Of a DNA stretch of 32,669 bases, positions 19,437 to 27,899 are shown piece after piece. A model generated the notes under the pieces. That model made no database searches and had not been told where the DNA came from. It saw nothing but the letters and a program-made list of their open reading frames with translations. Within the stretch, counting starts at the first letter, position 1, and every line of letters begins with the position of its first letter. The translations under genes and the position numbers were made by a program. Origin of the DNA: an uncultured Lachnospiraceae bacterium (GTDB lineage Bacteria; Bacillota; Clostridia; Lachnospirales; Lachnospiraceae); assembly GCA_946535225.1 (NCBI GenBank), contig CAMNDJ010000015.1, positions 1 through 32,669 of the forward strand, given 5' to 3'.

Positions 19437-20543
19437 ATGAACGAAGAGAAGAACATACTTGATATAGAGACAGTGGATCTGGACATTAGGACCGATGAAC
19501 TTATTATAATAGATCAGACCCTTCTTCCGAACAGAACGGAGATATTGCGCTTAAGTAAGGCGGAGGATATCTGGGAGGCTATAAATCTCCTTAAGGTAAG
19601 GGGAGCTCCGGCAATAGGCGTGGCCGCGGCCATGGGTATATATGTGTGTGCCGTACGCATCAGCGTGGATGAAAATGCCCCTGATGAATATGAAGTCTTC
19701 TACAGAGAATTTGAACGATTGAGAGACTATCTTGATTCGGCAAGGCCGACAGCCGTGAATCTTCACTGGGCGCTTAACAGGATGGATAAACTTGTCAAAA
19801 ACATGTCGGATGAGCCCGTATCCAAGATACTCGATGCACTTAAGCAGGAAGCGCTGGATATCAAGGCCGAGGACATATGGGTCTGCAAGCAGATAGGTGA
19901 GAACGGACTGACGTTAGTTAAGCCGGGTGACGGGATACTTACACATTGCAATGCCGGTAAACTGGCGGTATGTAAGTACGGTACGGCTACGGCTCCCATT
20001 TATCTGGGGCATGAGAGAGGCTATGGATTTAAGGTGTTTGCGGATGAAACAAGACCGTTACTGCAGGGTGCGCGTCTTACTTCGTATGAGCTTATGAGTG
20101 CGGGAGTCGATGTGACCCTCATATGTGACAACATGTCGGGGCTTGTTATGCGAAACGGCTGGGTGAATGCGATATTCGTCGGATGTGACAGGGTTGCGGC
20201 CAACGGTGATGTGGCCAATAAGATCGGCACGAGCATGGTGGCAACACTTGCGAAGAGGTATAATGTTCCTTTCTATGTATGTGCACCGACATCTACGATA
20301 GACATGGATACGGCAACGGGCAATGATATTAAGATCGAGGAACGTCCGGCATCGGAAGTTACGGATATGTGGTATAATGAACCGATGGCACCTAAAGGCG
20401 TGAAGGTATATAATCCGGCATTCGACATAACGGACAATGATCTTGTCACTGCGATAGTAACGGAATACGGGATAGCGAGAGCGCCATATTCGGAGTCACT
20501 TAAGGCCATCATGGAGAGCAAGGAGAATAATGTCTTAAGATAA
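19437..20543 (+). CDS. mtnA: S-methyl-5-thioribose-1-phosphate isomerase
   Basis: MtnA isomerises methylthioribose-1-phosphate to methylthioribulose-1-phosphate; relatives act on 5-deoxyribose-1-phosphate. At 368 aa it has the full set of family motifs: RGAPAIGVAAAMG, catalytic Cys in HCNAGKLA, YGTATAPIYLG, ADETRPLLQGARLTSYEL, catalytic Asp in VGCDRVAANGDVANKIGT, and the C-terminal PTSTIDMDT and IEERPASEV. It starts 9 nt after nnrD with AAGGAG in the junction. The other salvage genes (mtnK, mtnB and so on) are not nearby, so whether it serves methionine salvage or deoxyribose disposal is open. Confidence 0.93.
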   Translation: MNEEKNILDIETVDLDIRTDELIIIDQTLLPNRTEILRLSKAEDIWEAINLLKVRGAPAIGVAAAMGIYVCAVRISVDENAPDEYEVFYREFERLRDYLDSARPTAVNLHWALNRMDKLVKNMSDEPVSKILDALKQEALDIKAEDIWVCKQIGENGLTLVKPGDGILTHCNAGKLAVCKYGTATAPIYLGHERGYGFKVFADETRPLLQGARLTSYELMSAGVDVTLICDNMSGLVMRNGWVNAIFVGCDRVAANGDVANKIGTSMVATLAKRYNVPFYVCAPTSTIDMDTATGNDIKIEERPASEVTDMWYNEPMAPKGVKVYNPAFDITDNDLVTAIVTEYGIARAPYSESLKAIMESKENNVLR

Positions 20544-20585
20544 CATATTTAATGACATACAGGGAACAAAGGGAAAGATATCAAT

Positions 20586-21734
20586 ATGAGAAGATCATCA
20601 GAAAGGATGAGAAAGAAATACAGTATAAGAGCAGTCACGGCGATACTGGCTGTGATCGTATCGGTGCTGAACGTGCAGCTGCCGGGTCGTATTGCGTCTT
20701 TGACGGATAACTCAGATATGGGTATTCCATCTCAGGTATATGCTGCCGATGAGATGAATGCCACCGGTATCGTGAATAACAATAAGCTCAATGTCCGAAG
20801 CGGTCCGAGCAAGGAAGATGATGTTATCGGTCAGCTTAAGGACGGCGATGAAGTGGATATCACGGGTATAGACGGAGACTGGTATCGCATAGAATATGAC
20901 GAGGAAGTCGGATATGTTGCGGCCAAGTATATAGAGCTAAAGAGTGAAGACGACGTCGAAGATCCATCGGATGAGACTCAGGATAACGAAGAGGCAAACG
21001 GGGAGAAAGAGGAGATGTTTGAGGCGGCTGATGAGGATGTTAAGCCGACATCGGAAATCGACCTTACAACGGCGGCGATAATAGCGGCCATAATACTCCT
21101 GCTCGTTATCATCATTTTTGCGACAGTCAAGAGCATACGTAACCTCTCGGATGAAGAGGATTATTACGAAGATGATCCCGATGATTACGGAGACGAGGAT
21201 TATCCGGAATACGAGGATGACTATCCTGAAGATGACTATCCGGATGATGAAGAGGATTACCCGGAAGAAGATGACGAGTATCCCGAAGATGAATATCAGG
21301 AAGAAGATTATACTGAAGAGGATTATCCTGAGGAAGACGATCGCCTGATAAGGAGAAGGGACAGTTACAGGGAAGAGCCCATACCTCCTGCTCTTAAGGC
21401 TGTAAGAGACGGGGCGGATCCTGCCAGATATATGAGCGACAATCCCGAGGATTACAGGATTGACATCGATCCCAAATACTTTGAGAAGACTGCCACTCTT
21501 CCGGATCTGACCGAAGTGTTGGAGGATGATAAGGATGCATCGAAGCCTGTCGGTTCTGAAGCAGACACAGCGGATGAGGATGCGCCGAGGCCGATAGGAT
21601 CTGAAACAGACGCAGCGGATGAGGATGCACCCGAACCGATCGGAACGGATAAGGACGCGCAGCTGGCAGCAGCCTACAAGAAAATGGAAGAATTAAGAGA
21701 AGAACTGGAACGCATAAAAAATGAGCAGACTTAA
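20586..21734 (+). CDS. Membrane-anchored SH3b-domain protein with acidic tyrosine-rich tail
   Basis: The 382-aa protein has a positively charged N-terminus followed by a hydrophobic segment (about residues 13-33) that could be a signal peptide or anchor. One bacterial SH3 domain follows (GIVNNNKLNVRSGPSKEDDVIG to YVAAKYIEL, about 59-118), then a second membrane helix (about 160-182). Next is an extreme Asp/Glu/Tyr/Pro segment with repeated DYPEDD-like units (about 188-253), 15-residue repeats (320-350), and a charged C-terminal helix. Topology suggests the SH3b domain outside, possibly touching the cell wall, and the acidic tail inside. Function is unknown. It lies 42 nt after mtnA and is closed by a strong terminator that contains its own stop codon. 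Confidence 0.8.
   Translation: MRRSSERMRKKYSIRAVTAILAVIVSVLNVQLPGRIASLTDNSDMGIPSQVYAADEMNATGIVNNNKLNVRSGPSKEDDVIGQLKDGDEVDITGIDGDWYRIEYDEEVGYVAAKYIELKSEDDVEDPSDETQDNEEANGEKEEMFEAADEDVKPTSEIDLTTAAIIAAIILLLVIIIFATVKSIRNLSDEEDYYEDDPDDYGDEDYPEYEDDYPEDDYPDDEEDYPEEDDEYPEDEYQEEDYTEEDYPEEDDRLIRRRDSYREEPIPPALKAVRDGADPARYMSDNPEDYRIDIDPKYFEKTATLPDLTEVLEDDKDASKPVGSEADTADEDAPRPIGSETDAADEDAPEPIGTDKDAQLAAAYKKMEELREELERIKNEQT
21543..21659 (+). repeat. 45-nt tandem repeat coding 15-residue units in the SH3b protein
   Basis: Two full in-frame units (21543-21587 and 21588-21632), K/R-P-V/I-G-S-E-x-D-x-A-D-E-D-A-P, are followed by a degenerate third (EPIGTDKDA). DNA identity between units is high, pointing to recent duplication. 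Confidence 0.75.
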
Positions 21735-21759
21735 AGACTTAAAGGTCTGCTCATTTTTT
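21716..21759. terminator. Bidirectional terminator between the SH3b and LacI genes
   Basis: Fifteen-bp perfect stem AAAAAATGAGCAGAC / GTCTGCTCATTTTTT with a 14-nt loop that holds the TAA stop of the SH3b gene. A- and T-runs on both sides allow use from both strands. Confidence 0.88.
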
Positions 21760-21780
21760 ATATTATCATGATGATCCTGT

Positions 21781-22773
21781 TTATTTGACACTGGCCGTGG
21801 AACCTCTGACGATCAGCTTGGGCCTTAGCAGAGATTTCGATATCGCTATACCTGATATTAAGGAAGTGAGTATCATATATCCGCCCTTGCCGAGTTCTGA
21901 CCTGTTCTGATTGACTGTCGTAAGACCCGGAGTCATCTCGGAAGCGATAGGTATATCGTCGAATCCGATCACGCTTATATCTTCGGGAACACGAAGCCCC
22001 TTGTGCTTGCATTCCTCAACAACGCCCGATGCGATGAGGTCGTTGCCACACATTATAGCCGTTGCGCCGTTCTCAAGAAAGGCAGGGACATGATATCTGG
22101 CACTGTCGGCCACATAATAGCCGTAGGCCAACAGCTTCTTGTCCACCTTAAGTCCGTGATTCTTCATCCCCTGAAGGAAAGCTTCCTGGCGCTGCTCTGA
22201 TACCATGGAATGCAGTGAACCGTTGAGGAAAGCGATCTTAGTATGGCCCAGCTTGTACAGATGGTCTATTGCTTCATCTATACCTTCGTAATTGTCGGTC
22301 CCGATATAACTCGTATTGGGATTGTGCTTTATGCTGTTATCGAAGAGTACGGTAGGCATCGTCGTACTGACAAACTGCTTCATCCAGTCATCCTGTAGGG
22401 CAAATCCCACTATGAACGCACCGCTGTAGCCCTGACTGAGCAGGTATGTATCATACTTGTTCTCCAACTGGAAGGTCGGAGTAACAGGGATCACATCTAC
22501 ATCCCAGTTGCCTTTGAACGCGCTCTGCTTAAATCCCAGGACGATGTCATAGCCGAAATCCCCCGTGGATTCATATTCCATATTCTCAATGAAAAGAGCA
22601 AGCTTGCGATTCTCTTTTTTGCGGGAACGTTTGGTTGAGTAACCCATTTCAACAGCTGTATCCAAAACCAACTGTCTGAGTTCTTCGCTTATGTCGCTGG
22701 CACCGTTCATACTCTTAGAGACGGCACTGACAGAGATCCCGAGTTTGCTTGCTATATCCTTTATAGTTGCCAT
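21781..22773 (-). CDS. LacI/GalR-family transcriptional regulator
   Basis: The 330-aa regulator has the canonical N-terminal helix-turn-helix (ATIKDIASKLGISVSAVSKSMNG, residues 2-24; hinge to about 55). A periplasmic-binding-protein-like effector domain follows (LALFIENMEYE, VLFDN, YIGTDNYEG, IAFLNGSLHS, AIMCGNDLIASGV, ISVIGFDDIPIASEMTPGLTTVNQ). It is divergent from malQ across 98 nt, so it probably represses malQ and itself in response to a maltodextrin-type signal (inference). GGAGG lies 4 nt before the ATG. Confidence 0.93.
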   Translation of the reverse strand: MATIKDIASKLGISVSAVSKSMNGASDISEELRQLVLDTAVEMGYSTKRSRKKENRKLALFIENMEYESTGDFGYDIVLGFKQSAFKGNWDVDVIPVTPTFQLENKYDTYLLSQGYSGAFIVGFALQDDWMKQFVSTTMPTVLFDNSIKHNPNTSYIGTDNYEGIDEAIDHLYKLGHTKIAFLNGSLHSMVSEQRQEAFLQGMKNHGLKVDKKLLAYGYYVADSARYHVPAFLENGATAIMCGNDLIASGVVEECKHKGLRVPEDISVIGFDDIPIASEMTPGLTTVNQNRSELGKGGYMILTSLISGIAISKSLLRPKLIVRGSTASVK

Positions 22774-22789
22774 AACCCCTCCACTGTGT

Positions 22790-22804
22790 TACTATAAAAC
22801 AGTA
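22790..22804. promoter_or_regulatory. Candidate LacI-family operator
   Basis: TACTATAAAACAGTA is an imperfect palindrome with TACT/AGTA arms. It overlaps the lacI-type gene's own -10 box and start site in the divergent malQ intergenic region. Autoregulation is inferred; the motif is not a classical CG-centred LacI site. Confidence 0.35.
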
Positions 22805-22830
22805 TATCACGAAAATTTACTAAAACACAA
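22801..22830 (-). promoter_or_regulatory. Promoter of the LacI-family gene
   Basis: On the minus strand TTGTGT (22830-22825), 18 nt, TATACT (22806-22801), with GGAGG before the ATG at 22773. The opposite strand has TATAAA at 22841-22846 as the likely malQ -10 box, with only a poor -35 box. Confidence 0.55.
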
Positions 22831-22871
22831 TACTAAATTGTATAAAGAGTACCCGAGTAAAGAGGATAAAG

Positions 22872-24434
22872 ATGGGAAAGAGCATAAACCTTAACCGCGG
22901 AGCCGGTGTTCTGATGGCTATAAGCAGCCTTCCTTCGGAATACGGTATCGGAACCATGGGCGAAGCGGCTTACAGATTCATAGATATGATCGCCGATGTC
23001 AAGATGAGATACTGGCAGATACTTCCGACAGGGCCGACAGGTATCGGAGACAGTCCGTACCAGCCGATCTCTGCCTTTGCGGGCAATAACTACCTCATAG
23101 ATCTGGATGAGCTTGTCAAGGAGGGATTACTTGAATCCCGTGAGATCAGGGACTTTGACTGGGGTATGGATGCCGATGAGATCGACTATTCAACGATGTA
23201 TGACAATCGTATCCTTATACTTAAGAAGGCTTTTGAGAGATTTGACACAAAAGACAAGGGATATATTGATTTTAAGAAGGAGAATGCCGGATGGCTTGAT
23301 GACTATATACTTTTCAGAGCCATTAAGGAAGTTCATGACGGCAGGGAATGGACCTGCTGGGAAGACGGGCTGAAGAACAGGGACAGAGCTGCTCTTGATG
23401 ATTTTGCTGCTAAGAACAGGGACAGACTTGAATACTATGCATTCTGTCAGTATATGTTCCGCAAACAGTGGAACAATTTAAGGGAGTATGCCGGATCCAA
23501 AGGCATTATGATGATCGGAGACATTCCGCTATATGTTGCACACGACAGTGCAGACGTATGGTCTGACAGAGGAATGTTTGCGCTTTATGAGAACGGCGAA
23601 CCTGCTCTCATCTCAGCTATGCCGTCGGATGATTTCTCGCCAAAAGGTCAGATATGGGGGAGTCCCGTATATGACTGGGAGAGTATGGATGCAGATGACT
23701 TCAAATGGTGGAGAGCGAGGATGAGCAAGGCCTGTGAGATGTTCGATGCCATCAGGATGGATCATTTCATAGGTGTGGTCAAATACTATGCCGTCAAGCC
23801 TGCGTCGGCAGGAAGTGAGTCGGGCAGATGGTACAAGGGTCCGAGCCGCCGATTCATGGAAGCCGTAAGTGATGCTTTGGGGGATACTCCTCTTATAGTT
23901 GATGATGCCGGTCCGAGGACAATTGTTCCCGGCGCAGCCAAACTCATAGACAGATGGGGCCTTATGAGATCAAGGATCTTGGTCTTCGGATGGGATAAGG
24001 GCGCTGACAGCGATAACCTGCCGCATAATTACCCCGATTCCAATGTGGCCGTATATACTACTACCCATGATACGGAGACTTTGGCCGGCTATTTAAGATC
24101 ACATATGGCAGACGGGAAAAAACAGGCGATTGACTTTATGAGTCAATATATATACGGAAAATGCGAAGGCGAACTGTCGGATATAAAAGAACTGACAGAA
24201 CTGTCACATGAAGCGGAAAAAGCCCTTGTTTTAGGCAATATCAGACTTGCATATGCGTCCAATGCGACTCTGGCAATAATACCTGTACAGGATATACTGG
24301 GACTTGGCAATGAAGCCAGGATGAACGCGCCTGCAACGGTATTCGGTAACTGGCAGTGGAGGATCGGAACGCACGGATTTGATGAAGAGATCAAACAACT
24401 GCTCAGAGATTATGCATTTACTTACAGGAGATGA
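22872..24434 (+). CDS. malQ: 4-alpha-glucanotransferase (amylomaltase, GH77), acid/base residue substituted
   Basis: MalQ disproportionates alpha-1,4-glucans in maltodextrin and glycogen metabolism. The 520-aa protein is collinear with GH77 throughout: SLPSEYGIGTMG, WQILPTGPTGIGDSPYQ, GDIPLYVAHDSADVW, nucleophile Asp297 in IRMDHFIG, LPHNYPDSN, THD with Asp400, and the C-terminal PVQDILGLGNEARMN. The usual acid/base segment AEDLG reads VDDAG here, so the expected catalytic Glu is Asp344. The following segment (GPRTIVPG) also departs from the usual GVITPEV. The protein may be slow, altered in specificity, or a specialised paralogue. AGAGG lies 6 nt before the ATG. It converges on the debranching enzyme gene. 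Confidence 0.88.
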   Translation: MGKSINLNRGAGVLMAISSLPSEYGIGTMGEAAYRFIDMIADVKMRYWQILPTGPTGIGDSPYQPISAFAGNNYLIDLDELVKEGLLESREIRDFDWGMDADEIDYSTMYDNRILILKKAFERFDTKDKGYIDFKKENAGWLDDYILFRAIKEVHDGREWTCWEDGLKNRDRAALDDFAAKNRDRLEYYAFCQYMFRKQWNNLREYAGSKGIMMIGDIPLYVAHDSADVWSDRGMFALYENGEPALISAMPSDDFSPKGQIWGSPVYDWESMDADDFKWWRARMSKACEMFDAIRMDHFIGVVKYYAVKPASAGSESGRWYKGPSRRFMEAVSDALGDTPLIVDDAGPRTIVPGAAKLIDRWGLMRSRILVFGWDKGADSDNLPHNYPDSNVAVYTTTHDTETLAGYLRSHMADGKKQAIDFMSQYIYGKCEGELSDIKELTELSHEAEKALVLGNIRLAYASNATLAIIPVQDILGLGNEARMNAPATVFGNWQWRIGTHGFDEEIKQLLRDYAFTYRR

Positions 24435-24455
24435 ATATTGACCGAATCAGTCGGT

Positions 24456-24484
24456 GTGATGACATTGCTTTAAAGCGACATCAC
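24456..24484. terminator. Weak hairpins in the malQ / debranching enzyme convergent gap
   Basis: GTGATG (24456-24461) pairs with CATCAC (24479-24484) and GCTTTAAAGC is nested inside; ACCGA/TCGGT forms a second small hairpin just upstream. No T-run follows, so a termination role is uncertain. The right arm includes the stop codon of the debranching enzyme. Confidence 0.35.
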
Positions 24485-26634
24485 TTGTACGGAAGGATGT
24501 CCTCTACATACGCACGAAGGATCTCGCCCACACTCCAGGCCTGATCATAACAGCCTCCGGCTCTGTGAGGTGCATCTCCGTCGAATACTTCAGATATTCC
24601 GCCTATGGCAGCTTCGTATGACATATGATCCAAAACGGGCTTAATAAAAGCCATAAGCCTGGCCGTACAATCCCTTCCGGGACCGTAAGCCCTTCTGTAC
24701 GCCGTTATGAATGAACCTAAGAGGTACGACCATGCCGTGCCCTGATGATAGGCCTTATCTCTCTTCTCGATAGAACCGCGATACAAGCCGTGATAGTCGG
24801 CACTGTCTTCGGAAAGTGAACGCAGGCCCGGACCGATATAGAGCTTGCGTTCCGCGATATCCACGACTGCTTTCTCCATGGTCTTGGATAAGAGCGGGAA
24901 AGGCAGCGAAACAGCTATCACCTGGTTGGGGCGTATCGAAGGATCTTTGAAGGTATAATCATCGATCGATGCATCATATACCACCACATCATACAGGTAA
25001 TGCCTGTCTTCATTCCAGAAAGCTTTTGTAAAAGAATACTTGATCCGGCCTGCGAGCTGCCCGTATCTGGAACCGTCATATCCGTATATCTTGCACATAT
25101 ACTCCGTGATGCATACCGCGTTGTACCACAGAGCGTTGATCTCTACAGGACAGCCGTGTCTGGGCGTCATTACCTTGTCCCCCACGCGAACATCCATCCA
25201 AGTGACCTGATCTAAATCGCTTCCCGCATGGATGAGTCCGTTTTCCTCCATGTATATAGAGAAATCCGTTCCTGTGATATAACTTTCGATTATATCGATC
25301 AGCCCGGGGAAAATATCCTTTCTGACAAAACTCATCACATCCTTAAGATAATTCTCACCTACCTTGGGATCTTCCTTGAGATATCTGATATATCTGTAGA
25401 CTGCGATGAAGAACCACAGCGATGCATCGGCTGTATTATATAAAGGCTCGGACGAGTCGTCCGGGAACATGTTGGGTATCAGACCGTTACGGATATAGTG
25501 TGCGAAGGTCAAAAGTATCTGGCCGGCTTCTTCATAACGCCTCGTGCAGAGTGTTAACCCCGTAAATGCTATCATCGTATCTCTTCCCCAATCCGTGAAC
25601 CACGGAAGACCTGCAAGAACGGTGCCCGTACCGGTCGATGTCCTTGTTGCGAGAAAATGATCTGCATTAAGAGAGAGTCTTATCAGAGTCTCGTCGGGCT
25701 CATCGATCAAGGCTTTATCTCCGGATCTGGTCTTATACACACGGTCCGCAGCCCTGTCGGCAAGAGCTTCATAGTATCGTCTGGCTTCCCTGAATATCTT
25801 GTGTGCATCTCTGGTCTCTAAAAAATAATCTCCGGCGTCCTGAAGCAGCGCATAGCCCTGAAGAGAATCGGAATGAACAACATTACAGAGCACGGAATAA
25901 GAGATCGTGCTCTTAGGCGGAACCTTAACGCTTATCTCACATGGGGTATAATGGCTCGTAAGCCCTTCCTCCTCAAGGTCTGTCTGTGTGGGGAGCACCG
26001 TTCCGGATTCGTATTTGATCGTTCTGTCTTTGTATTCTCCGCCGGAAAATGCAAGATCGATCCGGACGAACTGATTGATCCTCGGAACCAGTGAAAGCGT
26101 ATTGCCCGTTCTGAGTACGTTGAATTTGGGAACGGCTCTGTACGTGAGTTCGGAATGCTCCCTGAAATTGAGCAAAGGAGTCAGGATCACGAAGGCATCA
26201 GAGTCGGTATTGTTTGTGATATCATAGGCTATGGCCGTTGCGTTTTTCTGACGCTTCATGGCGATAGTCTTAGTAAAAGTCAGGTCATTTTCACACTCAT
26301 ATCTGTACTCTATGCTTGCATCATCATATGTTACGGAAGACAGATATTTATACCCGGAGTGTTCGGAATATTCTCCCTTTCTGTATATCCGCGCAGAGTC
26401 CAGATCATATTCCTTTTCATCGCATACCACATATTCCCTGATACGCTCAAGAGTGACGAAACGACCGGTCGGCGGGTATAAGGCCGCAACAAGATAACCC
26501 TGATGAGTTCTGTTCATCGAACCTATCAGGGAACCTGAACTGTAACTGCCTAAACCGTTGGTCAGACACCACTCCATCTTACAGCCCGTTTCGAAGTCGG
26601 GCCAGTTGGCTTTATCATAGGAATAATTGGTCAT
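24481..26634 (-). CDS. Glycogen debranching enzyme (amylo-alpha-1,6-glucosidase, GH133-like)
   Basis: The 717-aa protein has the two-part GDE_N plus GDE_C architecture. The N-terminal domain begins at EWCLTNGLGSYSSGS and TPPTGR-like LYPPTGRFVTLE. The (alpha/alpha)6 catalytic domain has LPWFTDWGRDTMIAF, TWMDVRVG...PRHGCPVEINALWYNA, YHQGTAWSYLLG and GGISEVFDGDAPHRAGGCYDQAWSVGE; the Asp in TWMD and Glu in ISEVFDG are the likely catalytic pair. It hydrolyses alpha-1,6 branch points left after phosphorylase or glucanotransferase action. The frame runs to 26868, but ATG at 26634 is chosen: the family starts about 18 residues before EW, and the extra upstream codons overlap deoB and its promoter. 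No Shine-Dalgarno sequence precedes this ATG. Confidence 0.9.
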   Translation of the reverse strand: MTNYSYDKANWPDFETGCKMEWCLTNGLGSYSSGSLIGSMNRTHQGYLVAALYPPTGRFVTLERIREYVVCDEKEYDLDSARIYRKGEYSEHSGYKYLSSVTYDDASIEYRYECENDLTFTKTIAMKRQKNATAIAYDITNNTDSDAFVILTPLLNFREHSELTYRAVPKFNVLRTGNTLSLVPRINQFVRIDLAFSGGEYKDRTIKYESGTVLPTQTDLEEEGLTSHYTPCEISVKVPPKSTISYSVLCNVVHSDSLQGYALLQDAGDYFLETRDAHKIFREARRYYEALADRAADRVYKTRSGDKALIDEPDETLIRLSLNADHFLATRTSTGTGTVLAGLPWFTDWGRDTMIAFTGLTLCTRRYEEAGQILLTFAHYIRNGLIPNMFPDDSSEPLYNTADASLWFFIAVYRYIRYLKEDPKVGENYLKDVMSFVRKDIFPGLIDIIESYITGTDFSIYMEENGLIHAGSDLDQVTWMDVRVGDKVMTPRHGCPVEINALWYNAVCITEYMCKIYGYDGSRYGQLAGRIKYSFTKAFWNEDRHYLYDVVVYDASIDDYTFKDPSIRPNQVIAVSLPFPLLSKTMEKAVVDIAERKLYIGPGLRSLSEDSADYHGLYRGSIEKRDKAYHQGTAWSYLLGSFITAYRRAYGPGRDCTARLMAFIKPVLDHMSYEAAIGGISEVFDGDAPHRAGGCYDQAWSVGEILRAYVEDILPYK

Positions 26635-26640
26635 AGAAAG

Positions 26641-26670
26641 ATTATATATGGTATAATCATTGTATTGCAA
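26641..26670 (-). promoter_or_regulatory. Debranching enzyme promoter, apparently leaderless
   Basis: On the minus strand TTGCAA (26670-26665), 18 nt, perfect TATAAT (26646-26641), then only six bases before the ATG at 26634. The predicted start of transcription coincides with the start codon. Confidence 0.6.
26649..26657 (+). promoter_or_regulatory. Extended -10 promoter of the deo operon
   Basis: TGGTATAAT gives an extended -10 element without a good -35 box, about 40 nt before the GTG start of deoB. It lies between the -35 and -10 boxes of the divergent debranching enzyme promoter, so the two overlap. Confidence 0.55.
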
Positions 26671-26695
26671 GGGATTTCGGATCAGGAGGTTTGAC

Positions 26696-27865
26696 GTGAT
26701 TGACAGAAGAGTATTTGTGATAGTGATAGACAGCTGCGGATGCGGCAATGCACCGGATGCGGCGGCTTTTGGCGATGAGGGCGCCGATACCCTGAAGACG
26801 ATATCTGCTTCCGATAAGTTTAATGTGCCTGTGATGGAACAGATGGGGCTTTTCAATATAGCAGGCAATGACTATGCACAGGGCACGGATTCACCCACAG
26901 GGTGCTTCGCCAGGATGACTGAGAGATCCATGGGCAAGGATACGACGATAGGCCATTGGGAGATCGCGGGGATCGTGTCACCGAGTCCGTTACCGACTTA
27001 TCCTGACGGTTTTCCGGATGAAGTCATAGAAGAGTTCGAAAGACAGACAGGGAGAAAGGTTCTGTGCAATAAGCCTTATTCGGGGACAGAAGTCATCAAG
27101 GACTACGGTAAAGAGCACGTGGATACCGGAGCGCTCATAGTATATACTTCGGCAGACAGTGTGTTCCAGATAGCGGCACATGAGGATGTCGTACCTGTAG
27201 ACCGGTTGTATGAATACTGTGAGATCGCAAGGAAGATACTTGTCGGCAGGCACGGTGTCGGCCGTGTGATAGCCCGCCCCTTCATAGGAGCAGACGGCGA
27301 ATATACCCGTACACCCAGACGCCACGATTTTTCCCTTGTTCCACCCAGGATGACGATGATGAATGCGCTGATCGAAGCCGGTTATTCAACATACGGCGTG
27401 GGCAAGATATATGATATCTTCGCAGGCAAAGGAATCCAGAATACCGTAAGGACGCAGAATAATGCGGACGGACTGCAAAAGACGCTTGATTACCAGAAGC
27501 TTGATTTTAGTGGCCTGTGTTTTGTCAATCTTGTTGATACGGATATGATATTCGGCCACAGACGTGACATCGACGGATATGCGAACGCCGTATCTGAGAT
27601 CGATGCATCTTTAAAGACTTTCATTGAGAGGATGCGCGATACGGATATCCTTATGATCACTGCAGATCACGGCTGCGATCCGGGATATAAGGGAACGGAT
27701 CACACCAGAGAGATGGTACCGCTTCTTGTGTACGGCAAGGATATAAGAAAGGGCGTGGATCTCGGTACCAGGACTTCTTTTGCGGACGTTGCGGCAACGG
27801 TGCTCGATATATTCGAAGCAGGGCAAAAGACAGAGGGCTTAAGTTTTTGGAATGATATAAGGTAA
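26696..27865 (+). CDS. deoB: Phosphopentomutase
   Basis: DeoB converts (deoxy)ribose-1-phosphate to the 5-phosphate. The 389-aa protein belongs to the alkaline phosphatase superfamily: metal site IDSCGCGNAPDA, GADTL, the phospho-acceptor block GKDTTIGHWEIAG, YTSADSVFQIAAHE, VDTDMIFGHRRD, and metal ligands in TADHGCDPGYKGTDHTRE. The frame is open from 26660, but GTG at 26696 is chosen because AGGAGG (26684-26689) lies 6 nt before it and the protein then has standard length. It is the first gene of the deoB-cdd-deoA-deoC operon. Confidence 0.95.
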   Translation: MIDRRVFVIVIDSCGCGNAPDAAAFGDEGADTLKTISASDKFNVPVMEQMGLFNIAGNDYAQGTDSPTGCFARMTERSMGKDTTIGHWEIAGIVSPSPLPTYPDGFPDEVIEEFERQTGRKVLCNKPYSGTEVIKDYGKEHVDTGALIVYTSADSVFQIAAHEDVVPVDRLYEYCEIARKILVGRHGVGRVIARPFIGADGEYTRTPRRHDFSLVPPRMTMMNALIEAGYSTYGVGKIYDIFAGKGIQNTVRTQNNADGLQKTLDYQKLDFSGLCFVNLVDTDMIFGHRRDIDGYANAVSEIDASLKTFIERMRDTDILMITADHGCDPGYKGTDHTREMVPLLVYGKDIRKGVDLGTRTSFADVAATVLDIFEAGQKTEGLSFWNDIR

Positions 27866-27899
27866 CGTATAAGCGCACGGGCAGTCAGGAGGGTTAAGG

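Noticed and set aside
26635..26868. N-terminal extension of the debranching enzyme to 26868
   Set aside because: The extra 78 codons overlap deoB and both divergent promoters, lack similarity to the family, and have no ribosome binding site.
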